Shown piece after piece: positions 14,001 to 26,158 of a DNA stretch of 64,000 bases. The position numbers and the translations under genes are program-made. This stretch comes from Pegea sp. RAD2-039 (Eukaryota; Chordata; Thaliacea; Salpida; Salpidae), in NCBI GenBank assembly GCA_034620365.1, contig JAQGEQ010000287.1, positions 62,001 to 126,000 on the forward strand, in the 5' to 3' direction. A model generated the notes under the pieces. The model had not been told where the DNA came from, made no database searches, and saw nothing but the letters and a program-made list of their open reading frames with translations. Within the stretch, counting starts at the first letter, position 1. Each line of letters starts with the position of its first letter.

Positions 14001-17000
14001 GGACACATATTACTTGTTTTGTGGTGTTCAGAAGATCTTCAATATCATCTTTGCTTAAAGTAGCCACACTAGTTTGTGAAATCTGACAAACAAAATTGCT
14101 GAAAATCAAGAAATTAATTTGGAAACATGAAACACAGACCTCAACCATTCGACTACTTTGTTGTATTCCTTCTAAGGGACTTTTTTCTAATTTACTCGGT
14201 TTATAAACTTCCATAATAATCCCTTCATAGTTAATCTTCAACCCCATGCTTTCCAACGACTGACCACCTTTCCACTGTCGCCTGATAGCTTCGTAACCCT
14301 TCGTGAACCTCTGCAACCTACAAAAAAAGCTTCAAACAGAGTTGGTGACAGTTAAAAGACTCCAACCTCATCACTATGTCAGCGCGATCCTGTTTCTGTT
14401 CTGTTTGTAGAGTAATCTTCTCACCACGACCGAAATACAACGACAGCTCCCGTGACCTGACCTCGCTTCGTTGGTTAGAAAGCAACCAACCCAAGACAGA
14501 TAGGCATGGAATACTGAAGATCAGTTTGTTCCTTGCAACCTCTATCAGAGTGATCGCACAATTACTGATTCCAAGCAAGCAGTTGACTTGTTCGCTTCCA
14601 CTGAAACACCGTGATTAGCAAATGGTCCACAACCTCACCAACCTACTTGTAATCAGTGGCCACTACCGGCCAAACAATCGCCCCGCAACTAGTTGTGATT
14701 GGTAATGGACGGTTTTGTTTGACTTTTTCACGATATCTCCGAGCGGAAAAGGAGAAGCGGACGAACTTGGAATCCGTGGAGTCAAGATCTTGCTGGGTAC
14801 AATATTTCTTGATGGCATCTTTCAGGTATTCTTGCCGAGTGTTGATGGCGAGTGACTGAAAATTAACGAGAGACTTCTGAACAGTTTTGTTGAATCAGCT
14901 TCCAACAGACCTTAAATCTTCCAGCGTGATGAGCAACATTTTCACCATTCACAACTTTAGTGAGGAGAAACTCCCTGAATGCAGCAGATTTGCGGAACAT
15001 GCAATTAGATGGAATCGCAGGTCCGAAACGGGGAATACTTTTAGCTCTTGTGACAGCCACTCTGTTACAAACAAATCAGCAAACTTGTTGAAAGTAGTGG
15101 GTGAGGTGAAACCTGTAGCAGGTCTTATCAGAACACGGATTAATAACTCGAACAATGATAAAGATATGTTGGAATTGAGATCGAATAGACTTAGGAGAAA
15201 AGGGTTCGCTGCCTTCTTCTTGAAACACGATGGTGAGGATATCGTTTCCTATATGTCGCTTGCGCAAAAGCTGAAACAAAAACTCGTTTTATTTGAGTAA
15301 GAAATGTAATCGAGATTTATTAGCGTCTCGTGAGACGATGACATCATCATTCATATGATTTTCAGCCGAAAAAGTTTATTTACAAAACAACCCCCAAATT
15401 AGTCAGCAATAAAATTGATTATGTTACTCGTGATAAAGTAGCAACTAGAAATACAATCAAGTAATCTACCTGTTGAGGGTTATTGGCAGAGAAAGGAAGC
15501 ATGGTGGAAACATGAAACATCAATTTGTAGCCGTTCCATTCAGTAAAGATTGACTCGTCGCCGGTTGATCCGGCTGAAAAGTCAATTTCTAACTGAAGTG
15601 ATTCGTAAAAACGTCTTTTGATTGCAACTTAGAAATATTAAGGTTTGAAAAGGAAGTAATTATTTGAAACAAGTCAATAAGAACATAAAAATTTAACTTC
15701 TTAAGTTGATACCACGTGACTTTTTGTTGAGATGAATCATGAGCTAAAAAGATTTTCTCTAATATATTTTCAAATTAGTTGCTATTGTGGAAGGATTGAT
15801 GACATATGTTGACTCAGTCACTACCAGTTTACAGTTAACATATTGATCAATCACCAGATGGGCTTTCATTTGTAACTATTTTTGTTTTTAAAGATTTCAA
15901 CAAAATATTTTACAGCTTTTGATAAGTTGCAAAAATTCATTTAACAAAAAGAGAAACAACAAAATAAAAGATTTATTAAAAAACACTTTGATGAAAAGCT
16001 TTTTTTTCGAACTTACTTTTGACGTCAAGACCACCACGAAAGTTACTGAATCCTTGTAACTGGACTTTATCTCCCAGTAATTGAAGAAACTCATTAAAAG
16101 CCAGACTACCTTTCTCGTTATTGTACATTTCCTCTTCAGTGGTTTGTCCAGGGCGGCAGTAAAGGACACCAATTTTATAGGAAGTGTAAAGCTAAAAATA
16201 TGATTTTAAAACCGTAAAAAAATTGAATCAAAATTGCTTTGTTGTAATTTAAATAGAAATCTCATTTTATTATTATATATTAAGTCATATTAAAGTGCTT
16301 TAAACCGGAAACTCAAGCACCAAGCAAGCGCGTAATATTCCACAGTAATATAGGATTGAAAAAAACGTGATTAGAAACTTAGTTGTCAAGATATAGGTAC
16401 TTGTAACAAAATATTTGAAAAATAAAACTTTTGTTGATGATAGAGAAGAAATCTGAATACTTACTCCTTGTTCATCTATTGCTAATAAATCATCGATAAG
16501 TTTAGGGCTATGTTGGGCTAGTTTCAGGTTTCCTACATCTATCTCTTTACATATATGTTCGATTACATCTTTAGGATTACAACTTCGACCACCTAATCCA
16601 TGATGTCCGACTTGGTGGCGAGGTGTTAGAGCTTCTTCTAATATGGAACCACGTAGAGTAGTTAGCTGATGAGATAATACATTTGAGTTTGAAGATGTTT
16701 AGAGTTGATACAAACCTCACTGGTTCTGATGATAATCCTGTATTGATGAACAGCTAAATTTCCACTGTTAGCACATTCAATCTTTTCTTTACGAAGACTG
16801 ATTATGATTGGACCATATATATGATCAGTCACCATATAGTTTTGATGTTCTGTGTTTTAATCATAGAATTCTTACATCAATGTAAACATATTTGTAATAA
16901 TTAAACTTTTGTGAGTAAAAATAACAGAAGTGAAAATGTTGGTTGGTTCGTGTGGAATTAGAGGTTTGCTTGTACTAGTCACGTGATAAAGGTCACAGAC

Positions 17001-19801
17001 GTTACATGCGAGTCAAACATGAGTTAGACTCGTTATTAGCTATTTGAAAAGTTGTTAAAAATGGAATTTTTAAGAAGTCACTATTTTGTTTATTAATTTA
17101 TAATCTTAAAAAAATCAAATAATATTTACGAACAAACACTGATTTTATCAAAAGCAAACAAGCTTAATGTAAAAGTTTTATCCAAAGAAAAAAAAGATTA
17201 TTGAAAAAGAAAATAAAATTCTGCGAGCTGATAAACAAACCTTTATCTACAAAATAATTCCGGTAATAATTTGCTCCTAAATCCACTCTTTCTATTCCAT
17301 AAGAGACCTGAGCAGGAGGTTTGGGAGGCAGGGGGTTTTTAGTGCAAGATACTTCTACTATTGAAAGGTAATCGTGATTAGTGAGGACATTTCTGGCTTG
17401 TGAGGATTTGCCATCTTGGTTTCCAGTCACCTATTAAATGTTATCAAAATTTTTTAATGTTTAAAAAGCAGCGAGAAAAATATGGAGATTTTCGTGATTT
17501 ATCAGATCATTTACCTGTACTGTTACATGTGACAAGTGCGAAGCGTTTGTTCCTACTGATGACGTAAATATTTCGCGATCTTTCTCGCCACCAACTTCAG
17601 TAATGAAGTAAGGACAACTGTAAACACCAAAAATACATATATTGAAAGTGTTTCTAAGAAAATAAATAGAAAATACAAGTGTTGTCAGTCAAATGATGTT
17701 TTTGCTGGAGTTTGTAAAGCTGTAGATAGCAACTGCTTTTGTACCAATAAAAACACTGATTTGAAAAAATAGTTTTAAATAATAAATGAGTTAGAATTGA
17801 ATTTGGCTTTAAACAGTCCTAAAAAATTAACTTAAAGCAATAAACATCAAAAAGTCAATCATTCTATTAAAGAATTTTTAATGAGTAGCAGAAAAAAGAA
17901 GTTTTTATCTATCCTGTAGTGTGCAAAAGTCATATGCTTCAAAGCAGTTCAAATTGAAATCAATATTTCATGATTATAGGAACTACTGACCATTCAACTA
18001 AACCGTTTTGATGCAGTATTTCAATTTCCATTTTTTCTCCACATAAATTATCAGTACTACTTGCACAAGAGTTTTGATTGCTACTAGCAGCTGTTGAATC
18101 TATTAGAGAAATTGAAAACATTAGAAATTAAACAATTATATTTACATGACTCTTTCAAGCTAATATCAATTTGATTTGCAAATATCATTAGCATCTTGAA
18201 ATGATTGCAGATGGTGAACTATTATTAAATCCTACTTAATACTAGTTATAAGACATGTGAGCATAGTTACAGGTGTTGAAAGTAGATGCCTTGCTTGCCC
18301 CAGTGTCTACATGCTTTCGTTTCAACTCATTCATTGCTTCAAGTACAAGGTTAAAGTTAAAGGTTTGACTTTGACAATCGTAATGAGCAAAGTTCTGTAG
18401 GTATCGTTCATTGCCTGAAATTGAGACGTTTTTATCAAATTAGATCTACAAAAAAGTTTCAATTTGAGACTAAACTGAGCCACGTTTGAGGATATTAAGA
18501 AAAAAATATAATAATGTTAATTGAAAATCAACTGAAGCAAGAGATCTGATAAAAAGTTAATGAACAACATCAATTAAATAATTACCCGAAGTAAAACTAT
18601 CTACTTTATCCACATGAAAACTTTCATCTTGGTTTTTTGCGATCTCCAGCTGGCTACGAACTGTTTCTAGATTCGTTTCAGCAGCTGTAAGCTTTTCATT
18701 AGCAACAAGTACTTGTTGTGAGTTTTCTGTAACTGTATCAGGCCTTACCTAAAAGTTACATAAAATCGATTAAAAGGAAATTGGTATTTTATTTCAAGAC
18801 CTATAATTTAGTTATTAGATTAGGTCAACTACAAACATGATAGACTACTTTAATAGCAAGGCTTAAAATCACATCAGCTTTTACAATCAATAAAAAATTG
18901 GCAGCATTAAGAGAAGAAAACAAACCTTAAAGGCATGTGTTGTGCTTGGTGGAAGACTTTGTGTAGTATTGTTAGAAAAATCATGATCTTGAGATGCAAA
19001 AGCTTCAATACCAGTGATATCTTCACAAGATGCTGAGTATTGTGTACTACTAGTTTTTGTACTATAATTTGAACTATCAATTGAAAAATGCTTGTTTTCA
19101 GCAAGTTTTAATTTCTTCAGTTTTTCTACTGATTTCTTTGTATGAATTTCATCTCTAAGCTCACCAGGATTGATCATTTCATCTCTACAACTGATATCTT
19201 TACTGTTTCTTTTTTTAATCATTTGAGAAGTTTCGTGAGATGGATTTTTCACTTGGTTTGATAATTCATTATGAACTAATTTATCATCAAAAGCATTTTC
19301 ACTACTTCGCTTTTGACTATTCTTTTGATGATTTTCTACATTTGAGCTTTCACCACCAACACTATAATTTTGGGGATTCAAACTATCTTGGTAGTATTCA
19401 TGTGCCCTTAACCTGGATGAATGATGCTTAATGTCAGTCCAGCTTCCAGATCTGTGGTGTGGGTGAGTATAAATCAATGAGGCACTATTTGAAGGTCGTG
19501 GACTTGTTTGTTTAATCCATTTTACTGAAGGTTTATTTGATAAAATTGGACTTTTACTTAACAGTTTAGTGTCTTCTTTATCGGGAGGAGCATCTAATCT
19601 TCTTCTTACATCTGACTTTCGGGGCAAATTACCATTTTTTGAGAGACCTACATTTTCATAGTACTTTCGAGCCTGAGATGCTCTGTCTTTAATTTGCTGC
19701 AAAACTGGATTTCCTTCATAATAGTCTGTTGTAGTTTTTGCACTTAATGATGCTCTAGAACCAGTAATGTTACCAGTTTTGACTGCTTTTGACTCATCCA
19801 T
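11032..19801 (-). CDS. SIPA1L: SIPA1-like Rap GTPase-activating protein (RapGAP + PDZ)
   Basis: Activates GTP hydrolysis on Rap small GTPases; family members act at the cytoskeleton, synapses and junctions. I placed 28 exons from 19801 to 11032; their lengths sum to 4680 nt, giving 1559 residues, against about 1780-1800 in vertebrate SIPA1L1-3. Residues 1-292 (exon 1) are a Ser/Asn-rich, poorly conserved N-terminus. The conserved pre-GAP block includes [13 protein letters not shown]. The RapGAP domain follows at about 530-836, with [16 protein letters not shown] and [15 protein letters not shown]. The family's catalytic asparagine thumb is Asn742 in HIGND. A post-GAP block is at about 836-980, the PDZ domain at about 984-1081 (ending [13 protein letters not shown]), and a Ser/Lys-rich tail includes [13 protein letters not shown], matching the family's C-terminal segment. 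I did not see the vertebrate C-terminal leucine zipper. Introns of 50 and 54 bp near the 3' end were needed to keep frame. An acceptor-like TTGTTAG lies 13 nt before the ATG. Confidence 0.95.
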
Positions 19802-22800
19802 AATTCCAATTAAACTAACAAAAATATAAATTAATTCAATGATTCTGAAAAAGTTTATTGGATTAGGAGTATAAATAAATTAAATAAAAAGCTTATTTAA
19901 CTTTTTACGCATTTATTAGACAATTAAACCATAAAGTATTATAAAGCATACTACAAAAAATTAAAATATAAACTATAACAATAAAACAAGCTAGTTAAAA
20001 AAGAAGCATTAAAAGTTACATCTCATTTTTGAAACTTAAAAATTATTCCCAAATTTATATTTATAATAATTATGAAATATAAATTATGAAGTAATAACTA
20101 GTTTACAAAATTACAATTACATAACTTAAAAACTTTTTATATGATTTAGACAAGACCTAACTTATTCTAAATGAATAAAAAAAATTCTTTATGTTTAAGT
20201 ATTAGTCAAGCTAATCTTTAAAAAGATACTTTTATTGTGTAAGTTATTGTAACTAAACAATTTAATTAAATACTTTTATCAACACATGGTTGTAAATAAT
20301 AAGTTATGCTCTTACTGCAAATAAAGAAAACATTATTACACAGATTAAAAACATATATTTCAGACATTAACTTATAAATAAATGCAATAACAAACCTTAC
20401 AAAATAACTACAAATGGACCTATTAATCTATCAAATAGAATTTGCTAATAATAATTTAGCCTTAATTTCAAAATTATTGTATATTAGTTTTCATTATTAA
20501 TAAAGAAATTATAAATAACTAATATAAGTCAAAAAATTTAGAAATGTACTCTATCAATAACAGATGCATTTATATTATGACTCATAAAAGTTTAGTTTAA
20601 CTCTAAACTCGAAAAAATATCTTGTTTAATATAATAAAGTTTAAATATTCAACAAAAGCTCAATTATTATTACTCAACATTAACAACTTATATCATCAAC
20701 TATAAAACAAAAAATTCTTTATTACAAAATTCTAATTCTCACAAAATAGTCTTTTTAATATTTGTATAGATGATTTTATAGACTATTCTTCATTTCTAAA
20801 TGTTTTTGGAAACTTAATAATCTTTACTGAGAATATTATACTTTTTAGTAACTAAGTAAGTTACTCTTTGGAGTTTACTGACATTCGCTTTAATCTAATC
20901 TAACTATTGATAAATTTATTAAAAAAAAAACTTTAAATAAACAAATCCTCAAACTCTAACCCAACATCATCTGACTTTTATCTAAACAAAAAAGTTTTCA
21001 AATATCATATAATTCAAGAATTGGGCAATTTCATTTCTTAAAATTTCCAAGTAAATGCCAAACTATTTGTTAAGAATTAGTTAAGTTACTTTATATAGTA
21101 AATATATCCATTCTAAATAAGAGTTCAACTCCTCCATAAAGAGTCCTCACTTTTAAAAGATATTATAAAGCTTTAATCTGTCCAAGGATCATTTACAAGG
21201 AAAGCTTTTCTTAGATGCAGCAAAACTTTTCGTCATGTAAACACTGTCTCTATAAGCTAACTATTAAATCCTTGCAATATTGAAGCATCTTCAACAACCT
21301 CATATTGATATTTAAAATTATTATTGGTTTCTCTCATCTTAACTTTATTGACTTCTTTAAAGATTGAAATCTTTTTATAGGTTCATCATTCAAAATTAAC
21401 ACAATTAACAACTTTAATTATACCCAGTGAAATAACAGCTTTTGCAATTGGGAAAACAAAGTTTAGAATAATTTTCATGACTTCATCACTAGATCAAAAT
21501 CTATCACCTCTTTTAACATGTTGCTAAAAAATATGATTTAAGTAATTTCGAAGACAAGTAAATTATATTGCTGCCAGTTTCTTCATTTTCCACTTACTTT
21601 TGATTTATAACTCAAACCTCTGCAGTGTTCCTATTTTTTTACAGTAATTTATATTAAACTATGATACTTATGACTTATAAGAGCTGGATAATTCCTCATC
21701 ATGTATTAAATAAATAAATAAATACAACTTATAAAAATTTCCCTACTTATCTAATACTTTATTTTTACTAATGCAGAGATTTTAAACAATGATACTTGTT
21801 GAATAATTCTAACTTGTTACATATTAAAGATGATTAATCACTTATTTATAGATTATGATGATATAAGATGTTCATTTATATTTTAAATGAAAATAACTTT
21901 AAAAGAGTCAAATAAACCTATTACTATAATAATAGACCACAGAATATATCTTTATAATATAAAATAAATATAAATAATTAAATAGTATAGATATATAACT
22001 AAGTTTAACAAATCTAATCACTTTATTTTAAGTTTTAAATAAAATAAATAAGTTCTAATTAAAATAATAATCATTATATTATTAATTAACTATATTATCA
22101 GATGATTTTTTAAAAATGGATATACTAAACTATTCTTAAATAGCAACAAATAAAGTTAACTAAATTACTTCTTTGAACATTAGTTAACTTAAAGGAATAA
22201 TATTTGTTTAATTTTAAAGAGCTTCTTTTAGCTAAATTTATCATTGATATTAAAAATGATTGTACAAATTTATTCTATAAGAAAAATTATTTTATAAACA
22301 AAGCATTTAAAACTTTTGATTAAAATAGCAATAAATATAGTAAACAATTATACAAAAGTTATAAACATTCACTTTTATATTTTTATGTAAATAAACATTT
22401 AAATATTAATTACAATATTCAAAATATTTTCTTAAAACAATGCAACATATCATAAACAAATGCCATAAAAAGATTTTAAAACTTAATTTAGTATTATAAA
22501 TTTTATCAGAACTAATAATGATAATAAAGACAGAAAAATAATCTTAAGATATAAAACAATAAGAAATCATTCAATTGAAAAATATTAAAAGAAAGAATTT
22601 AATACAATCTTAAATTATACTAAACAAAAGATAGCAAGTTCTACATACTATCCAACTTTTTTAAATAAAATTATATAATTTAAATTTTTTCAATTACAGT
22701 GAATATTTATTGGATTAATCCAATGAAATAGTTCAACAAAGTTTAAATAAATACTAATATAATCTAATTATTAATTAATAAATACTATTAATCAAATTTA

Positions 22801-24975
22801 TTATAATATCTTATCAAGCAAAAAATCAAAACAATAAATAATTAATTGATCTTGTGTGATTAGTACAACAAATATGTAATCAGAAGAAAGAAAAAAGTTG
22901 CATGCATAGATTATAAGATAAGATTTACAGATTATAAAGATTATCAAAAAACTAAATCTGATAATAAATATTTTACACATTAGTCTGTTTCAACAAACTT
23001 TCTCGCTTCATATGATTTTATTTATCTTAATAATATGATTGTAATTTATAAACCTATTATTACTTATTAAAGTACTTACTTATTATTACTTATCAAACAA
23101 AAGTGCAAAAAATAAAATTTTGTAAAAAAAAATTTCCTGAAATCAAACAGATGACTATTCACTAATCAATACAACAAAGGAGTAGTTAAATTACAAGAAA
23201 TGTAAACTACAGTTTATACAGTAGACTCTTAGTTATAATTATAAATAATGATCAAAATGGCTATATACAAATATGTCTTTATGCAAAATATAAAAATTAA
23301 CAACAAAAATAAATTTTATTTATGGGCTTTTTGTTAAAAAAGTATGTCTGAGTAAATTTTGTATTTATTTTTAAACTACTTTCTTTTAAAGAATATAAGA
23401 AATTGAAAATTATTCACATGAAAAAGTATATTTAGCTGACTAATAACAAACCGTCCGACTATTAGATTTTACAACAGAGAGTCAATAGATAGACTATTTC
23501 TCAATACTAATTAGGTAGTAATAAGTAATTGCATGGACAATGTTAAGAGTCTAAACTGAAATTAATAACTATATTGTATGTCTGCAAGTGTGTTTAACAA
23601 GGCTTTTAAACAAAGTTTAAAATTTCATTTTAAAGAATGAGCTTTTCCTTTGGATTAGTAATATGGTTTATGAAATAACTTTAATTTTAAGCATAATATT
23701 GTCACTAAGCAATTCAATAAACTGGAAATACTTGGTAATAAATTGTTTGATTCTCATAATAAAAAACTAAAAATTTGTTATAAAATATACACTATCATTA
23801 TATAAATGAAAAAGCTAATAAGAAGCGTTACAGGTTTAACCGAGAAATAGACTTTAAACATAACGCACTAAATTTTATTATTAATGTCTTACTACCTCTG
23901 CCTTAACTTAAATCTACTTTTCATCAACATAGATATTCAATATTTTGCTAAACACTTGTCTATGAAGCGCATAAATAAATTTAAAGATAAAACTTTTTGA
24001 ACACAAAAACAAAACATTAGAAGTTTTGTTTGGACATTCAATGCACAAAAATATTATTATTTTTACATATAAAATGTATCATGTACCCATAGAAGACCTA
24101 GATAAAACTTGATCATTTACTTTTAAAAGCTATTTTGATCTAAATTAATTGTGTTATGAAAATACAGTTTATTCGATATAGCACTCTAACCAATAATTAA
24201 TTATAAATGATTTTACGATTCTTATTAGCGTTTAGTTTGATTTTACTTTGAAAAAAAATATTTCTTCTTTAAGTTAGGGCTATTTTCATTATTTTCTAAA
24301 CAGTAGATTATAATTAGAAAAATAGCAGTGCTGTTTAGGGGATTTCAAACCAATCAACGCTAATGTAACTTGCTGAAGTTTACTTTCTACAAGTTGTTAT
24401 TGTTGCTACATTAGTTTTGTAACTTGACACCTATTCTTTTTGTTCGTTGAATTATAATGTAAAATTAATATTATAATTTTGTTTAGCTTTTATGAGTTAT
24501 GAAATATCAACACATACTAAACATAGTTAAGAGTGATGACAGCATACTATATTTAAATGCATATGTTAACCCTTGTTTAGCACATTTGTTTTGTTTCTAG
24601 TCATGTTTTCATTAAATTAAAAGTCTGAAAGTGGTTCTTATTTTATAAAATTAAGAACTTAATTTCAATTTAACAATTAATTAAAATAAATTATTGTTAG
24701 TTGGATACTTTTCAAATATAAATAATTATATAATTTTAATTCTAAGATTATATAAATTGTATTCATTTCTAATTTAGTTAATTAACTTTTTTACTAAGTA
24801 ATAAAATATTTAACAAATTATATAAATATGATTATAGTACTTAATATAGTATACTCAGATATTTAGCTATTTTAATTTATATTTTGATATATTGTTTCTT
24901 TGCACACAAATAGCTTATTAATAATTTTACTTTATTCAAGTATTAGTATTCTTGTACTAACTTTTGGATTCTGAA
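19802..24975. other. Divergent intergenic region between SIPA1L and UBLCP1
   Basis: About 5.2 kb, extremely AT-rich and without a supported exon. It separates the divergently transcribed SIPA1L (-) and UBLCP1 (+), so it must hold both promoters unless SIPA1L has far 5' exons. It contains one LINE fragment (listed separately). No motif could be assigned with confidence against this base composition. Confidence 0.6.
21150..21730 (+). mobile_element. Decayed LINE 3' end, copy A
   Basis: The conceptual reading, interrupted by several stops and shifts, follows the C-terminus of a jockey/CR1/L2-type reverse-transcriptase protein: a VQRSFTRK-like start, a block reading SYKL…IKSL, then FKIIIGFSHLNFIDFF, LRG-like and KVWN-like blocks. 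It ends in a TAAATAAATAAAT tail, as short-tandem-tailed LINEs do. It shares long near-identical runs with copy B in the PEX6 intron. It is a 5'-truncated, dead copy. Confidence 0.7.
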
Positions 24976-25953
24976 ATGTCTTTTTCGATTATTATAAAAT
25001 GGAAATCAAAATCCTTTACTATCAACAATCTTACTGGTGATACCACATTAAAAGAGTTACAATCATTGATTGAGCAACAGACTAAAGTGAAACCTTCAAA
25101 GCAAAAATTATTAAGTTTAAAAACTAAAGGTAGTGTAGAAAATGTTTCACTAAAGGAGCTAAGAGTGAAGCCAAATATGAAAGTTATGATGGTTGGAACA
25201 ACAGATGATGAATTAAAAGAAGTTTTAGAACCACCACCAGTTAATGAAGTGATAAATGATTTTGAAGATGATGATGAAGAAGTTAAGTTAGAAAATAAAG
25301 AAGAGCATCTAGCTAAGATTGCTAAACGTGTAAGTGAATATAAAATGGAAGAGTTTAATCCACCAAGAAAAGGGAAAAAACTTCTTGTGCTAGATATTGA
25401 TTATACTTTGTTTGATCATCGTTCTACAGCCGAGAAAGCCATTGACCTGATGAGACCTTATCTTCATGACTTTTTAACTCAAGCTTATGAGGATTATGAC
25501 ATCGGAATTTGGTCAGCAACAAGTATGAAATGGATAACTGTTAAAATGAAAGAGTTAGGTGTTAGTGATAATCCTAATTATAAAATTTGTTTTTTTATGG
25601 ATCATGGGGCAATGATTACAGTTTTTACTGAAAGATATGGAGTAGTAGATATCAAACCTCTTGGTGTAATTTGGGGGAAGTACCCAGATTATTATTCTAG
25701 TGAAAACACCATAATGGTAGATGATTTAAGACGCAATTTTTTGATGAATCCTAAATCTGGACTAAGAATTTCAGCATACCGGAATTCTTATGTGGCTCAT
25801 GAATATGATAAAGAACTGAAATATTTGGCTTTTTATTTGAAGAAGATTTCGACTTTGGACTCATTTGCAAAATTAGATCATCATCATTGGAAAAACTTCA
25901 AACAAAGCGATTCTAGTAAAAAAGAAAAAGAAAGAAAAGAAGAGAAGAAATAA
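24976..25953 (+). CDS. UBLCP1: Ubiquitin-like domain CTD phosphatase 1 (nuclear 26S proteasome phosphatase)
   Basis: Mg2+-dependent Ser/Thr phosphatase that binds the proteasome base subunit Rpn1/PSMD2 through its N-terminal ubiquitin-like domain and lowers nuclear 26S activity. The reading frame is uninterrupted and gives 325 residues (human 318). The ubiquitin-like domain is about residues 1-77 (MSFSIIIKW start), followed by an acidic linker (NDFEDDDEEV). The FCP/SCP phosphatase domain is about 133-294. The HAD signature DIDYT with nucleophile Asp140 and general acid Asp142 sits in LLVLDIDYTLFDHRS; later motifs IWSATSMKW and MVDDLRRNFLMNP are intact. The first in-frame ATG, at 24976, is chosen because it matches the family start. 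The last 13 residues are a Lys/Glu-rich extension. It is intronless beside intron-rich genes. PEX6 starts 205 bp downstream on the same strand. Confidence 0.97.
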   Translation: MSFSIIIKWKSKSFTINNLTGDTTLKELQSLIEQQTKVKPSKQKLLSLKTKGSVENVSLKELRVKPNMKVMMVGTTDDELKEVLEPPPVNEVINDFEDDDEEVKLENKEEHLAKIAKRVSEYKMEEFNPPRKGKKLLVLDIDYTLFDHRSTAEKAIDLMRPYLHDFLTQAYEDYDIGIWSATSMKWITVKMKELGVSDNPNYKICFFMDHGAMITVFTERYGVVDIKPLGVIWGKYPDYYSSENTIMVDDLRRNFLMNPKSGLRISAYRNSYVAHEYDKELKYLAFYLKKISTLDSFAKLDHHHWKNFKQSDSSKKEKERKEEKK

Positions 25954-26158
25954 ACTTTAAAACTTAATTTGATTTTTTGGTGTTATTTTTTAAAATAAGT
26001 TTTTTAAGTATATGATATTTATAAAATTAATTAAATATCACATTCACATTATTAACATTTTTTTATAATATCTTTCTGTTAATTAATTCAATTTTGTTGT
26101 TTATTGCATTAATGTTTATTTTGAAGTCATTTGTGAAGGTTTTTTGTTGTTCTGTAAA

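Noticed and set aside
14101-14139. Continuous reading of the PDZ region with an inserted phenylalanine-rich segment
   Set aside because: The segment is a short intron with GT and AG ends; splicing it out restores the family PDZ sequence.
14376-15300. Several plus-strand frames of 67-137 codons
   Set aside because: They are antisense to RapGAP and post-GAP exons of SIPA1L, whose minus-strand reading matches the family block by block.
15326-15339. Short hairpin (6-bp arms, 2-base loop) in a SIPA1L intron
   Set aside because: Such small palindromes are expected by chance and it has no context suggesting function.
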